DNA of 9,501 nt from positions 1 through 9,501 of the forward strand of contig CAAEHZ010000446.1 of NCBI GenBank assembly GCA_900755865.1. The letters run 5' to 3'. The notes beneath the pieces were generated by a model. That model searched no databases. It worked only from the letters and a program-made list of their open reading frames with translations, and was not told where the DNA came from. Made by a program: the position numbers and the translations under genes. Every line of letters starts with the position of its first letter. The stretch's first letter is position 1. This DNA comes from Lachnospiraceae bacterium (GTDB lineage: Bacteria > Bacillota > Clostridia > Lachnospirales > Lachnospiraceae). Positions 1 to 5,736 of this stretch are shown in pieces.

Positions 1-21
1 GGAACGCAGCTACTTTATTCC

Positions 22-50
22 ATTATATAGTATTCAATACTACATGACAA
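22..50 (-). promoter_or_regulatory. Leftward sigma-A-type promoter with a palindromic operator in the spacer
   Basis: Read on the minus strand, TTGTCA (45-50) and TATAAT (22-27) are separated by exactly 17 nt, a near-consensus housekeeping promoter firing leftward; the start point would be near position 15, so its gene is outside the window. The spacer contains a perfect 7-1-7 inverted repeat, TAGTATT-N-AATACTA (28-42), lying between the two hexamers. Inference: a repressor bound there would block polymerase directly. The 7-1-7 geometry resembles Fur/PerR-family boxes, but the sequence is not a Fur, Zur or PerR consensus I recognise. The DNA upstream of the -35 (51-115) is AT-rich, which may act as an UP element. 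Confidence 0.7.
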
Positions 51-124
51 CTGTTTCTTAAAAAATCTCTTCAATTAAATGAAAGTTTTTTCGAATTTAT
101 ACTTCCATGTATAAAATCTGCTTT

Positions 125-151
125 AGTACATTTGGTCATCACAAATGTGCT
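125..151. repeat. Short inverted repeat in the AT-rich intergenic region
   Basis: AGTACATTTG (125-134) and CAAATGTGCT (142-151) pair over ten positions, one of them G-T, around a 7-nt loop. No proper T-run follows immediately in either direction, so it is at best a weak second terminator behind the surface-protein gene or a protein-binding site upstream of the leftward promoter at 22-50. Apart from these two elements, the first 180 bases contain no coding sequence I can support. Confidence 0.3.
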
Positions 152-181
152 TTGGAACTGCCTGGCGTAATCAAACAGATA

Positions 182-219
182 TAATAAGCGGTACAGTCCT
201 CAGCCGAAGACCGTACCGC
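182..219 (-). terminator. Intrinsic terminator of the surface-protein gene
   Basis: GCGGTAC (188-194) pairs with GTACCGC (213-219), and the stem continues inward after a mismatch through GTC/GAC. On the minus strand the hairpin is followed by TTATTATAT, a moderately U-rich tail. It begins about 20 nt after the TAG stop at 240-242. The tail is imperfect, so leakage is possible. Confidence 0.65.
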
Positions 220-239
220 CTATTCAGGAGTGATATTGA

Positions 240-2372
240 CTATAAATGTTTCTTTTTCCGATAATATGTAACACCGGCAAAACCAACTCCTGATACAGCC
301 AGCCCTGCTATCCATACCATGAAATTACTATCATCGCCTGTCTTCGGAACCTGATTTTTTTCAGAAGCTGTCTGTTCCGTATTGTTCTGAGACGCAGGCT
401 GGGGATTTTGATTTGCATCCGATTCCTCATCCTCATTATCCGGCTTCTGACTTTCACTTGTCTGAATCGTAAATGCGGTGCTTGCCGAACCATCTGTCCA
501 CAGTATTTCCAGACTATGTGTTCCTGCTGTCAGCGTGTCCAGATAAGAGGACTTCAACGTAACAACCGTGGAACCGGACTCTGCTTCATAATTCTCTGTT
601 CCGATCTGCACACCATCTACCTTAATTCCGGTAAATTTAGAAAACTCACCATTTCCCCGAACCGTAAGGCTGTTACCGCTCTGCAGCGCATAGCTGCTTC
701 CTGTCCCTTCTGTGATTTCATAAGAAGTTTCGGTTCCTCCCGCAGGAATCTCTACTGCTGCTTTCGCGTAACCACAAACCGTACACTGCTCATGCTTGGA
801 GCCTTTTTCTTCAGCAGAAGCCTCCTTATCAATTACCCAGGTGAAGCTGTGTCCTGATAAATTCAATTTTTCACCACATTCGCAGGTGTTCCAGTGATTA
901 TCCGCATCTGAATGCCACCCGGTACTGTCTGTCGTGTGTTCTGCTGATTTTGCTATTACAACATCCGCCGCCGCAATCCCATTCGTTCCACCTGCATCGC
1001 TGAAACAGCTGCTGCAATTTGCACAGAGCCAATACTCTATATTTCCCTCTGTCAGATGGGTCGCTTCTTTCGCCTCAACTTTGGACAATGTATGCCCGCC
1101 AAGATAACTGCCGCAAATATTGGAAAACAAAGACTTTGTATCCGCTGCTGCAATCTGGTTTGAACCAGGTGTTCCACTCTCCTCACCCACACCATTGAGT
1201 GCCGGGTTCTTTTCCTGATCAAAAGCGCAGCCTGCCGCAGCACCTCCTTCATCGTATCCGATAAAACCACCTGGCGCAATTGATGGATGCGAACCTGTCA
1301 CAGTACCTGCCGCACTGCTGTTCTGAATGTTTCCTCCAGCATTTGTACCGGAAAAACCTCCTGTTTTCGGTTCCCATCCCGTAACTGTATTCGTTACATT
1401 ACCATAGGAAACACTGTTGCTGACTTTCCCCTTTTCCAAATATCCGACAAAGCCGCCCGTATTCCAGTCACATGCCGCAACATCACCGTAAGACGCACAA
1501 AACTCTACTTCCGCACTGTCATCTGTTTCAAATATACAGCCCGCAAAACCTCCTGTTGACCACTCTCCGGTCACATTGCCCTTTGCTGTGCAGTTTTTAT
1601 AGTGTCCCTGAAACATATTTCCGATGAACCCGCCGCTGGTGCTTTTTCCTGTCACAGTAACATCCGCCGAGCAATTCGAAACATGGGCACGGCTTGCCGA
1701 ACCAATCAGCCCTCCGGCATACATTTTGGAATCCACCTGTCCGGTTCCATGACAGTTCTCCACACCAATAAAGGTAGCGCCAGAGCCTCCCATTGTTGTG
1801 AGATCGCCCACCAGCACACCCGCACCGTAAATGTCCGGGCTGGCATTTGCATCCGTACCGTATCCGGCATAAATCTCTGCATTTTCAATTGAGATATTTT
1901 TCAGTACCGTTTCGTCAGATATAGCTACTACGACACCAAACAATCCCGCGCAGACATTATTTCCCCGTTCATCTACATATAAGCCCGTAATAACCTGATT
2001 ATTTCCATCAAAATATCCTGAAAAAGATTTGGAACTTGCGTTTCCATAACCAATGGGAATCCACCTTTTCCCGCTCAGGTCAATCGGAGCTGTCAGCTTA
2101 AAATACTCTCCTGAATGAATTTGTCCGGGTACTCCTGAATTTACATCTGCCGCCAGCTTTGCAAGCTGCTCCGGTGTGGCAATCTGATATGGTTCCTCCT
2201 TGGTACCGCTTCCGCCTGCAAAGTCAGCCGCGGCGAAATCCGTCCATTTCTCTGTTGTAACATCTGCCCGGACAGTTATCGGTGCCAGTATAAACGCCAT
2301 ACAGACTGCCAGCAGCAGACCTGATAGCTTTTCCTTTGTTCCCATGAATTTTCCCCTTTTCTTTGTTTCCAT
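240..2372 (-). CDS. Sortase-anchored GLUG-repeat surface protein with Cys-rich modules and an X2/Ig-like domain
   Basis: Exported, wall-anchored protein of about 710 residues from the ATG at 2372; function unknown, perhaps adhesion or glycan contact. Signal peptide about 1-36 (hydrophobic core ending VRA-DV). Residues 56-134 match the module that usually precedes GLUG repeats. About 208-380 carry repeated GGFIG...NC.A.G.VTG units, probably a beta-helix. About 426-538 hold Cys/His clusters (CANCSSC, CECG, CTVCG). About 550-636 resemble the X2/Ig-like domain (FTGIKVDG, SGSTVVTLKSSYL). An acidic/Gln linker (639-673) precedes VPKTG (675-679), a membrane helix and the tail RKKKHL, the class A sortase sorting signal. 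The start at 2372 was chosen because AGGGGAG lies 5 nt upstream. The in-frame ATG at 2468 falls inside the promoter and lacks a ribosome site; ATG 2345 also has one (AGGGG) and is the alternative start. Single gene with its own promoter and terminator. Confidence 0.88.
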   Translation of the reverse strand: METKKRGKFMGTKEKLSGLLLAVCMAFILAPITVRADVTTEKWTDFAAADFAGGSGTKEEPYQIATPEQLAKLAADVNSGVPGQIHSGEYFKLTAPIDLSGKRWIPIGYGNASSKSFSGYFDGNNQVITGLYVDERGNNVCAGLFGVVVAISDETVLKNISIENAEIYAGYGTDANASPDIYGAGVLVGDLTTMGGSGATFIGVENCHGTGQVDSKMYAGGLIGSASRAHVSNCSADVTVTGKSTSGGFIGNMFQGHYKNCTAKGNVTGEWSTGGFAGCIFETDDSAEVEFCASYGDVAACDWNTGGFVGYLEKGKVSNSVSYGNVTNTVTGWEPKTGGFSGTNAGGNIQNSSAAGTVTGSHPSIAPGGFIGYDEGGAAAGCAFDQEKNPALNGVGEESGTPGSNQIAAADTKSLFSNICGSYLGGHTLSKVEAKEATHLTEGNIEYWLCANCSSCFSDAGGTNGIAAADVVIAKSAEHTTDSTGWHSDADNHWNTCECGEKLNLSGHSFTWVIDKEASAEEKGSKHEQCTVCGYAKAAVEIPAGGTETSYEITEGTGSSYALQSGNSLTVRGNGEFSKFTGIKVDGVQIGTENYEAESGSTVVTLKSSYLDTLTAGTHSLEILWTDGSASTAFTIQTSESQKPDNEDEESDANQNPQPASQNNTEQTASEKNQVPKTGDDSNFMVWIAGLAVSGVGFAGVTYYRKKKHL

Positions 2373-2393
2373 GATTTCTCCCCTTTTCTTCAT
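2331..2393 (-). repeat. Tandemly duplicated translation start (27-bp unit)
   Basis: On the minus strand the segment AAGAAAAGGGGA-N6-ATG occurs twice, placing ATGs at 2372 and 2345, exactly 27 nt apart, each with its own AGGGG-type ribosome site. After each ATG comes GAAACAAAG or GGAACAAAG. A further in-frame ATG at 2393 has no ribosome site. The repeated region encodes the positively charged n-region of the signal peptide, so both starts give exportable proteins differing by nine residues. Confidence 0.7.
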
Positions 2394-2468
2394 GTAATTA
2401 ATATAGAACCCATATTCAGTTGTAAAAAAATATAAACAGCGTCTGTTTCCACTATATATATCATTCAT

Positions 2469-2497
2469 ATTGTACTATACCTTTTGAATCAGGTCAA
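2469..2497 (-). promoter_or_regulatory. Promoter of the surface-protein gene
   Basis: On the minus strand TTGACC (2492-2497), a 17-nt spacer, then TACAAT (2469-2474): a strong sigma-A-type promoter. The transcript would start near 2462, giving a leader of about 90 nt before ATG 2372. This rules out the upstream in-frame ATG at 2468, which lies in the -10 region. Confidence 0.75.
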
Positions 2498-2545
2498 GCC
2501 CTGAAGGTCCGTTGTGTTTCTCGGAATTCCCCAAAAATTCTTCCC

Positions 2546-2574
2546 TTTACTTTACAACTTTAGTATGATAAAAT
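2546..2574 (+). promoter_or_regulatory. Promoter of the TrpR-like regulator gene
   Basis: TTTACT (2546-2551), a 17-nt spacer and TAAAAT (2569-2574) place a start near 2581 and a leader of about 50 nt before ATG 2633. The -35 overlaps CTTTACTTTACA (2545-2556), which is repeated in inverted form as TGTAAAAGTAAAG (2604-2616, one extra A) in the leader, with another TGTAAAA at 2589-2595. These could be half-sites for autoregulation. It is divergent from the surface-protein promoter, the -35 elements being about 50 bp apart. Confidence 0.55.
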
Positions 2575-2632
2575 ATCTTTAGTTAAGCTGTAAAACTTCA
2601 CAGTGTAAAAGTAAAGAGAGAGGATATGGAGT

Positions 2633-2923
2633 ATGAACAAAAAAATCAAAACCGAAGCGGTGGATTCCCTTTTTGATGCCATTTTGTGTCTGAAGGACAA
2701 AGAGGAATGTTACAGCTTCTTTGAGGATCTGTGTACTGTCAATGAACTGCTTTCTCTGTCCCAGCGTTTTGAAGTTGCCGCCATGTTGAAAAACCACAAA
2801 ACCTATCTGGAAATCGCGGAAAAGACCGGAGCCTCCACTGCCACAATCAGCCGTGTCAACCGTTCCCTGAATTATGGAAACGACGGTTACGAGATGGTAT
2901 TTGGACGGATGGAACAGAAATAG
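2633..2923 (+). CDS. yerC: YerC/YecD-family TrpR-like transcriptional regulator
   Basis: Small (96-residue) DNA-binding protein of the TrpR superfamily. The stretch LKDKEECYSFFEDLCTVNEL (20-39) and the helix-turn-helix around 58-78 (GASTATISRVNRSLNYGND) are the family hallmarks and match my memory of Bacillus subtilis YerC closely; the length is also typical. TrpR relatives are all-helical dimers that sense a small molecule. For the YerC branch, comparative genomics has proposed a role in histidine-gene control (called HisR), which is of interest because a lone hisA lies 1.4 kb away. Start at 2633: AGAGAGG is about 9 nt upstream. Monocistronic, with its own promoter and a hairpin terminator 8 nt after the stop. 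Family assignment is secure; ligand and targets are inferred. Confidence 0.92.
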   Translation: MNKKIKTEAVDSLFDAILCLKDKEECYSFFEDLCTVNELLSLSQRFEVAAMLKNHKTYLEIAEKTGASTATISRVNRSLNYGNDGYEMVFGRMEQK

Positions 2924-2930
2924 ACAAAAG

Positions 2931-2975
2931 AAAGCGGAAATCCCTGCTGTGGGGGACTTCCGCTTTTATCTTTTT
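2931..2975. terminator. Bidirectional intrinsic terminator between convergent genes
   Basis: AAAGCGGAA (2931-2939) pairs with TTCCGCTTT (2958-2966); inside it TCCC pairs with GGGA after one A/C mismatch. On the plus strand the stem runs into TTTTATCTTTTT, ending the yerC transcript. On the minus strand it runs into TTTCTTTTGTC, ending the bactofilin operon whose last stop is at 2976. Confidence 0.85.
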
Positions 2976-3485
2976 CTACTGCTCTCCTGCTGTGGATGTC
3001 TGTGCCTCTTCTGTCACAGGTGCCTGCTCCTCCACTGCTTTTTCGCTTTCTTCCTTTACTTCCTTTAAAGCCTCCTCAATGGCAGCCTTCGCAGACTTCT
3101 TTCCTGCCCTGAGTACTCTTCCATTCGGTTTTACCCGCTTTCCGGGAACCTCCTGATTCATATCACACCTGCCCTGAAAAACAGCCTTTTCATCGATGAC
3201 GATGGTTCCGGTGGAAATATCTCCGATAACCCTTGCGGAAGCCGTCAGCTCCGCACGCTCCGGTGCTGTAACATTTCCGTTGACCTCACCGCCAATCAGG
3301 GCTGCCGCAGCAGTAATATCTCCCTGCACAGAGCCTGCCGCACCGACAATCAGGGTACCTGTTACTGTAACATCCCCGTTGACCGTGCCATCCACTCTGA
3401 CAGAGCCCTCCGCGGTAAAGTTCCCCTCGCAGACTGCTCCTCTTCCGATAATTGTTGTTATGGTAACCTCTTTTTTCTTAAACAT
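2976..3485 (-). CDS. Bactofilin (polymer-forming cytoskeletal protein)
   Basis: Bactofilins assemble, without nucleotide, into beta-helical filaments usually lying under the membrane, where they position wall-modifying or other proteins. The 169-residue product has a short N-terminal tail (MFKKKEVTITTIIGRG) and a core of about residues 12-112 made of short repeats rich in G, V, T and I (GSVRVDGTVNGDV, GTLIVGAAGSVQGDI, IGGEVNGNV, ARVIGDISTGTIVIDEKAVFQG), which fits the bactofilin/DUF583 fold. Residues about 113-169 form a basic then Glu/Ala/Lys-rich tail, probably disordered or helical. GGGAGG lies 4 nt before ATG 3485. It is the second gene of an operon, 15 nt after the stop of the M23-like membrane protein, a pairing also known in other bacteria, where bactofilins work with M23 peptidases. 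Confidence 0.9.
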   Translation of the reverse strand: MFKKKEVTITTIIGRGAVCEGNFTAEGSVRVDGTVNGDVTVTGTLIVGAAGSVQGDITAAAALIGGEVNGNVTAPERAELTASARVIGDISTGTIVIDEKAVFQGRCDMNQEVPGKRVKPNGRVLRAGKKSAKAAIEEALKEVKEESEKAVEEQAPVTEEAQTSTAGEQ

Positions 3486-3500
3486 ACTTCCTCCCTTTTA

Positions 3501-4214
3501 TCAGCCGCTGATGACAAGCATATCCATCGGATTGATGTATGCCCCGTCCTTCATCATCTGATAGCCAAGCTTTGTATTATCTGCCCCTATCAGAAAGAGT
3601 GTGGTTCTCTGGGTCACTGTTTCCCCCTGTTTTACCTTGACATCCCCCTGATTCCGGTAGATGGTAATATAGCCGTTTCCGTGGTCAATCCAGATATTAT
3701 GTCCGTATTCTCCCTCGTCATTGACAGCGATTACCGTACCGCCCGCAGTTGCAACTACCATGCTGCCCTCCGCTGCCGTGAAAATACACATAGGCTCTCC
3801 CTCTGTGGTTTCCTCCATGGAAGCGGAACCGGTCAACGGAAATTCCGTCGGCAGCGCCTGCTTTTCAAGCTGCTCGGACAACTGGCTTTCCGCCTGAACC
3901 TTCTGATTTACCGTATCGCTCAATATCTGAACCTCTTCGCTCAAAGTAGCAATTTCCGCAGTCATCCCTGCCTTTTCCTGCTCTAACTGCACCACCAGTT
4001 CCTGCTGTCTTGCAACCTCTGCCTGCTGTTCTGCAACAGCTTCTCTCTCGTAGGAGCAAAACCCAATCAGTACACCGATTGCTGCCGCCAGAAGCAATAT
4101 CAGCAGATACAGAAACCAGGGATGAATCCGATACTGCTTTAATCCTGCATCCACCGCATCTGACGTAACAAGTAACAGTTGTCTGCTTTTACGCTTATGT
4201 CTTACATGTTTCAT
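3501..4214 (-). CDS. Membrane-anchored coiled-coil protein with a degenerate M23/LytM domain
   Basis: 237 residues: a basic cytoplasmic N-terminus (1-30, KHVRHKRKSR), one membrane helix (about 33-52), a Glu/Gln-rich coiled coil (about 56-118) and an extracytoplasmic M23-like domain (about 146-234). The fold is recognisable from GGTVIAV, GHNIWIDHGNGYITIY, VKQGETV and INPMDML. Active M23 enzymes need a His...Asp pair at the start of the domain and a C-terminal HxH; here I find neither, the HLHFEV-type segment reading KLGYQMM (215-221) and the YAHL segment YRNQ (186-189). It is therefore probably not a peptidase but a scaffold or regulator, comparable in layout to SpoIIQ or to dead LytM activators such as EnvC/NlpD. 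GGAGG lies 7 nt before the ATG. First gene of the operon with bactofilin. Confidence 0.85.
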   Translation of the reverse strand: MKHVRHKRKSRQLLLVTSDAVDAGLKQYRIHPWFLYLLILLLAAAIGVLIGFCSYEREAVAEQQAEVARQQELVVQLEQEKAGMTAEIATLSEEVQILSDTVNQKVQAESQLSEQLEKQALPTEFPLTGSASMEETTEGEPMCIFTAAEGSMVVATAGGTVIAVNDEGEYGHNIWIDHGNGYITIYRNQGDVKVKQGETVTQRTTLFLIGADNTKLGYQMMKDGAYINPMDMLVISG

Positions 4215-4259
4215 TCAGTTTCCTCCGCCAATCAGCGTTATTTGCCCGCGAATAAAGAC

Positions 4260-4288
4260 ATTCTAACATAAGGGAATTAACAGTTCAA
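4260..4288 (-). promoter_or_regulatory. Promoter of the M23-like/bactofilin operon
   Basis: On the minus strand TTGAAC (4283-4288), a 17-nt spacer and TAGAAT (4260-4265) form a good sigma-A-type promoter. The start near 4253 leaves a leader of about 38 nt. The operon therefore need not depend on hisA read-through, although I see no convincing terminator after the hisA stop at 4341. Confidence 0.72.
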
Positions 4289-4340
4289 CGTAGATTTAAC
4301 ATTTTTGTAACATATTTCCAAATAAAATTTAAGAATTACA

Positions 4341-5147
4341 TCAATCCTCCGAAATATCGGCGTAATTTTTATGCACTTTGCACATTTCCAGCACCTTATC
4401 CCACTTCAGTTTCCCGCCAAATATATCCAGAGCACTGCCAATTGTTACATTCATTTTACCCTGGGTCAGGTCGCTTAAATACCATAAATCCCGATAGCTG
4501 TGAACCCCGCCCGCATAGGTCATGGTCGTGCCGCCCCAGACACCGAGGAAGGCTGCCAGCTCCTTTTCGATGCCCTCCGCCTTTCCCTCCACATCCACCG
4601 CATGAATCAGAAACTCATCACAGTACTTTGCCAGTCCGTCCAGAAGCGCAATTCTGATTTTTTCGTTGGAAACCTTCTGCCAGCGGTCTGTCACGATATA
4701 ATATTCATCATCCTTTTTTCTGCAGCTTAAATCCAGTACCAGATGTTCCTTCCCCACTGCCCTGCTCATCTGTTTCAGTCTGTCATAATGGATTTTTCCA
4801 TCCTGAAATACATAGGAAGTCACAATGACGTGGGAAGCCCCCGCCTCCAGAAATTCTCCCGCATTCTCCGGGTTGATTCCGCCGCCTACCTGCAGCCCTC
4901 CGGGAAAGGCTTTCAGTGCCAGAAGCGCCTGCTCCTTTGTTTTTTCGTAAAAAGGGCTGTCCGCATTATTTAAAAGGATAATGTGTCCTCCCTTTAATCC
5001 GGCATTTTTGTATAAATTTGCAAAAAAAGCGGCATCCTGATTAGAAACAAAATTTTCCTGTGCAAAATCGCCCTCATCTCTCAGGCTTCCGCCTACAATC
5101 TGTTTTACCTGTCCGTTATGAATATCAATACATGGTCTGAATTCCAT
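4341..5147 (-). CDS. hisA: Eukaryotic-type HisA: ProFAR isomerase (histidine biosynthesis)
   Basis: Phosphoribosylformimino-5-aminoimidazole carboxamide ribotide isomerase, the fourth step of histidine synthesis; cytoplasmic TIM barrel, 268 residues. The sequence resembles yeast HIS6 rather than ordinary bacterial HisA: CIDIHNGQVKQIVGG (6-20), ENFVS (31-35), LQVGGGIN (85-92), VIVTSYVF (107-114), VLDLSCRK (137-144), EFLIHAVDVEG (178-188), YAGGVHSY (211-218) and VTIGSALDIFGG (234-245) each have a clear HIS6 counterpart in memory. The likely catalytic Asp pair is D8 and D139; GGG 88-90, GG 213-214 and GS 237-238 are the phosphate-binding loops. AAGGAG lies 7 nt before ATG 5147. It is not in a his operon: neighbours are a divergent lipoprotein and the downstream M23-like gene with its own promoter. 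I could not identify a clear promoter for it. Confidence 0.93.
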   Translation of the reverse strand: MEFRPCIDIHNGQVKQIVGGSLRDEGDFAQENFVSNQDAAFFANLYKNAGLKGGHIILLNNADSPFYEKTKEQALLALKAFPGGLQVGGGINPENAGEFLEAGASHVIVTSYVFQDGKIHYDRLKQMSRAVGKEHLVLDLSCRKKDDEYYIVTDRWQKVSNEKIRIALLDGLAKYCDEFLIHAVDVEGKAEGIEKELAAFLGVWGGTTMTYAGGVHSYRDLWYLSDLTQGKMNVTIGSALDIFGGKLKWDKVLEMCKVHKNYADISED

Positions 5148-5172
5148 TTTTCAGCTCCTTTCCTACCGGTTT

Positions 5173-5181
5173 TGGTATAAT
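5173..5181 (+). promoter_or_regulatory. Extended -10 promoter of the lipoprotein gene
   Basis: TGGTATAAT (5173-5181) is a perfect extended -10 (TGn-TATAAT); no good -35 is present, as is common with extended -10 promoters. The start near 5188 gives a leader of about 65 nt to ATG 5254. It lies in the 106-bp divergent region shared with hisA. Confidence 0.5.
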
Positions 5182-5253
5182 TTTATTTTTTCCACAAATA
5201 CTATGGCTGTCAGTATCAATCACGTTCACAGAATGGAGGATAGTTTAAAAATT

Positions 5254-5673
5254 ATGAAAAAAGCAAAAGTACCTGCCATCACCAGAAAGATTCTGGCATT
5301 AGGGCTGATTCTCGCCTATATGTGTATGGCTACCGCATGCAACAATGATAAAAACAATGGAAGCAGCTCCGGCAGTATGGCCGGAAGCAGCTCCCAGTCC
5401 GAAAGTACTGATAACAGTGTAAACAACAATACTGCCGGCAGTAACACAACCGGCAACGGTATGAACAACACCAATGGCAACGGTACAAACGGCACTGTTA
5501 CAAACGACGGCATGAACAACAGCGTTACAGATGGTACAGGAAGCGTAAATGGTAACAACGATATGAACGGCACCGGTTCTGTGCTGGATGATGCCGGGAA
5601 CACCATTGGCAATGTAGTAGATGATGCCGCAAACGGCGTTTCTGAAATCACCAACGATATTTTAGGAAGATAA
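5254..5673 (+). CDS. Small Asn/Gly/Ser/Thr-rich predicted lipoprotein
   Basis: Unrecognised 139-residue protein. Residues 1-29 are a lipoprotein signal: basic MKKAKVPAITRK, a hydrophobic core (ILALGLILAYMCM) and the lipobox-like ATAC with Cys29 as the predicted lipid-bearing residue; Ala at -3 is less usual than Leu. Residues about 30-107 are low-complexity Asn, Gly, Ser, Thr with imperfect repeats of the type GNGMNNTNGNGTNG, probably a flexible spacer through the wall. The last 32 residues (VLDDAGNTIGNVVDDAANGVSEITNDILGR region) look like a short amphipathic, ordered tail. The start is uncertain: GGAGG (5235-5239) is 14 nt upstream of ATG 5254, longer than ideal; in-frame ATGs at 5203 and 5233 have no ribosome site and would bury the signal peptide. 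Divergent from hisA; followed by a strong terminator. Confidence 0.75.
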   Translation: MKKAKVPAITRKILALGLILAYMCMATACNNDKNNGSSSGSMAGSSSQSESTDNSVNNNTAGSNTTGNGMNNTNGNGTNGTVTNDGMNNSVTDGTGSVNGNNDMNGTGSVLDDAGNTIGNVVDDAANGVSEITNDILGR

Positions 5674-5680
5674 TCCTTTT

Positions 5681-5736
5681 GTAACGATTCAAAACCCTCT
5701 TTTCATCCAATCCGGATTTTGAATCGTTACCTTTTT
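5681..5736 (+). terminator. Strong intrinsic terminator of the lipoprotein gene
   Basis: GTAACGATTCAAAA (5681-5694) pairs perfectly over 14 bp with TTTTGAATCGTTAC (5717-5730), followed by CTTTTTATT. The 22-nt loop contains the palindrome AATCCGGATT (5709-5718, overlapping the right arm), so alternative folds exist. The T-run overlaps the TAA stop of the convergent fbp gene (5735-5737). On the minus strand the hairpin is followed by AAAAGG rather than a U-run, so it should not terminate fbp efficiently on its own. Confidence 0.85.

Noticed and set aside
2373..2468. N-terminal extension of the surface protein to ATG 2468
   Set aside because: This ATG is within the -10 region of the promoter at 2469-2497, has no ribosome site, and would place 32 non-signal residues before the signal peptide.
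4289..4340. Terminator after hisA
   Set aside because: ATGTTAC and ATGTTAA near 4300-4320 are direct, not inverted, repeats; I find no stable stem with a T-run.
5376..5600. Tandem repeat array or CRISPR-like structure in the lipoprotein gene
   Set aside because: The repeats are irregular, in frame and code for Asn/Gly/Thr low-complexity sequence; there are no regular spacers.
5316..5654. Minus-strand frame of 112 codons opposite the lipoprotein
   Set aside because: Its Pro/Leu/Val-rich translation is the reverse reading of Asn/Gly/Thr codons; no start signal.
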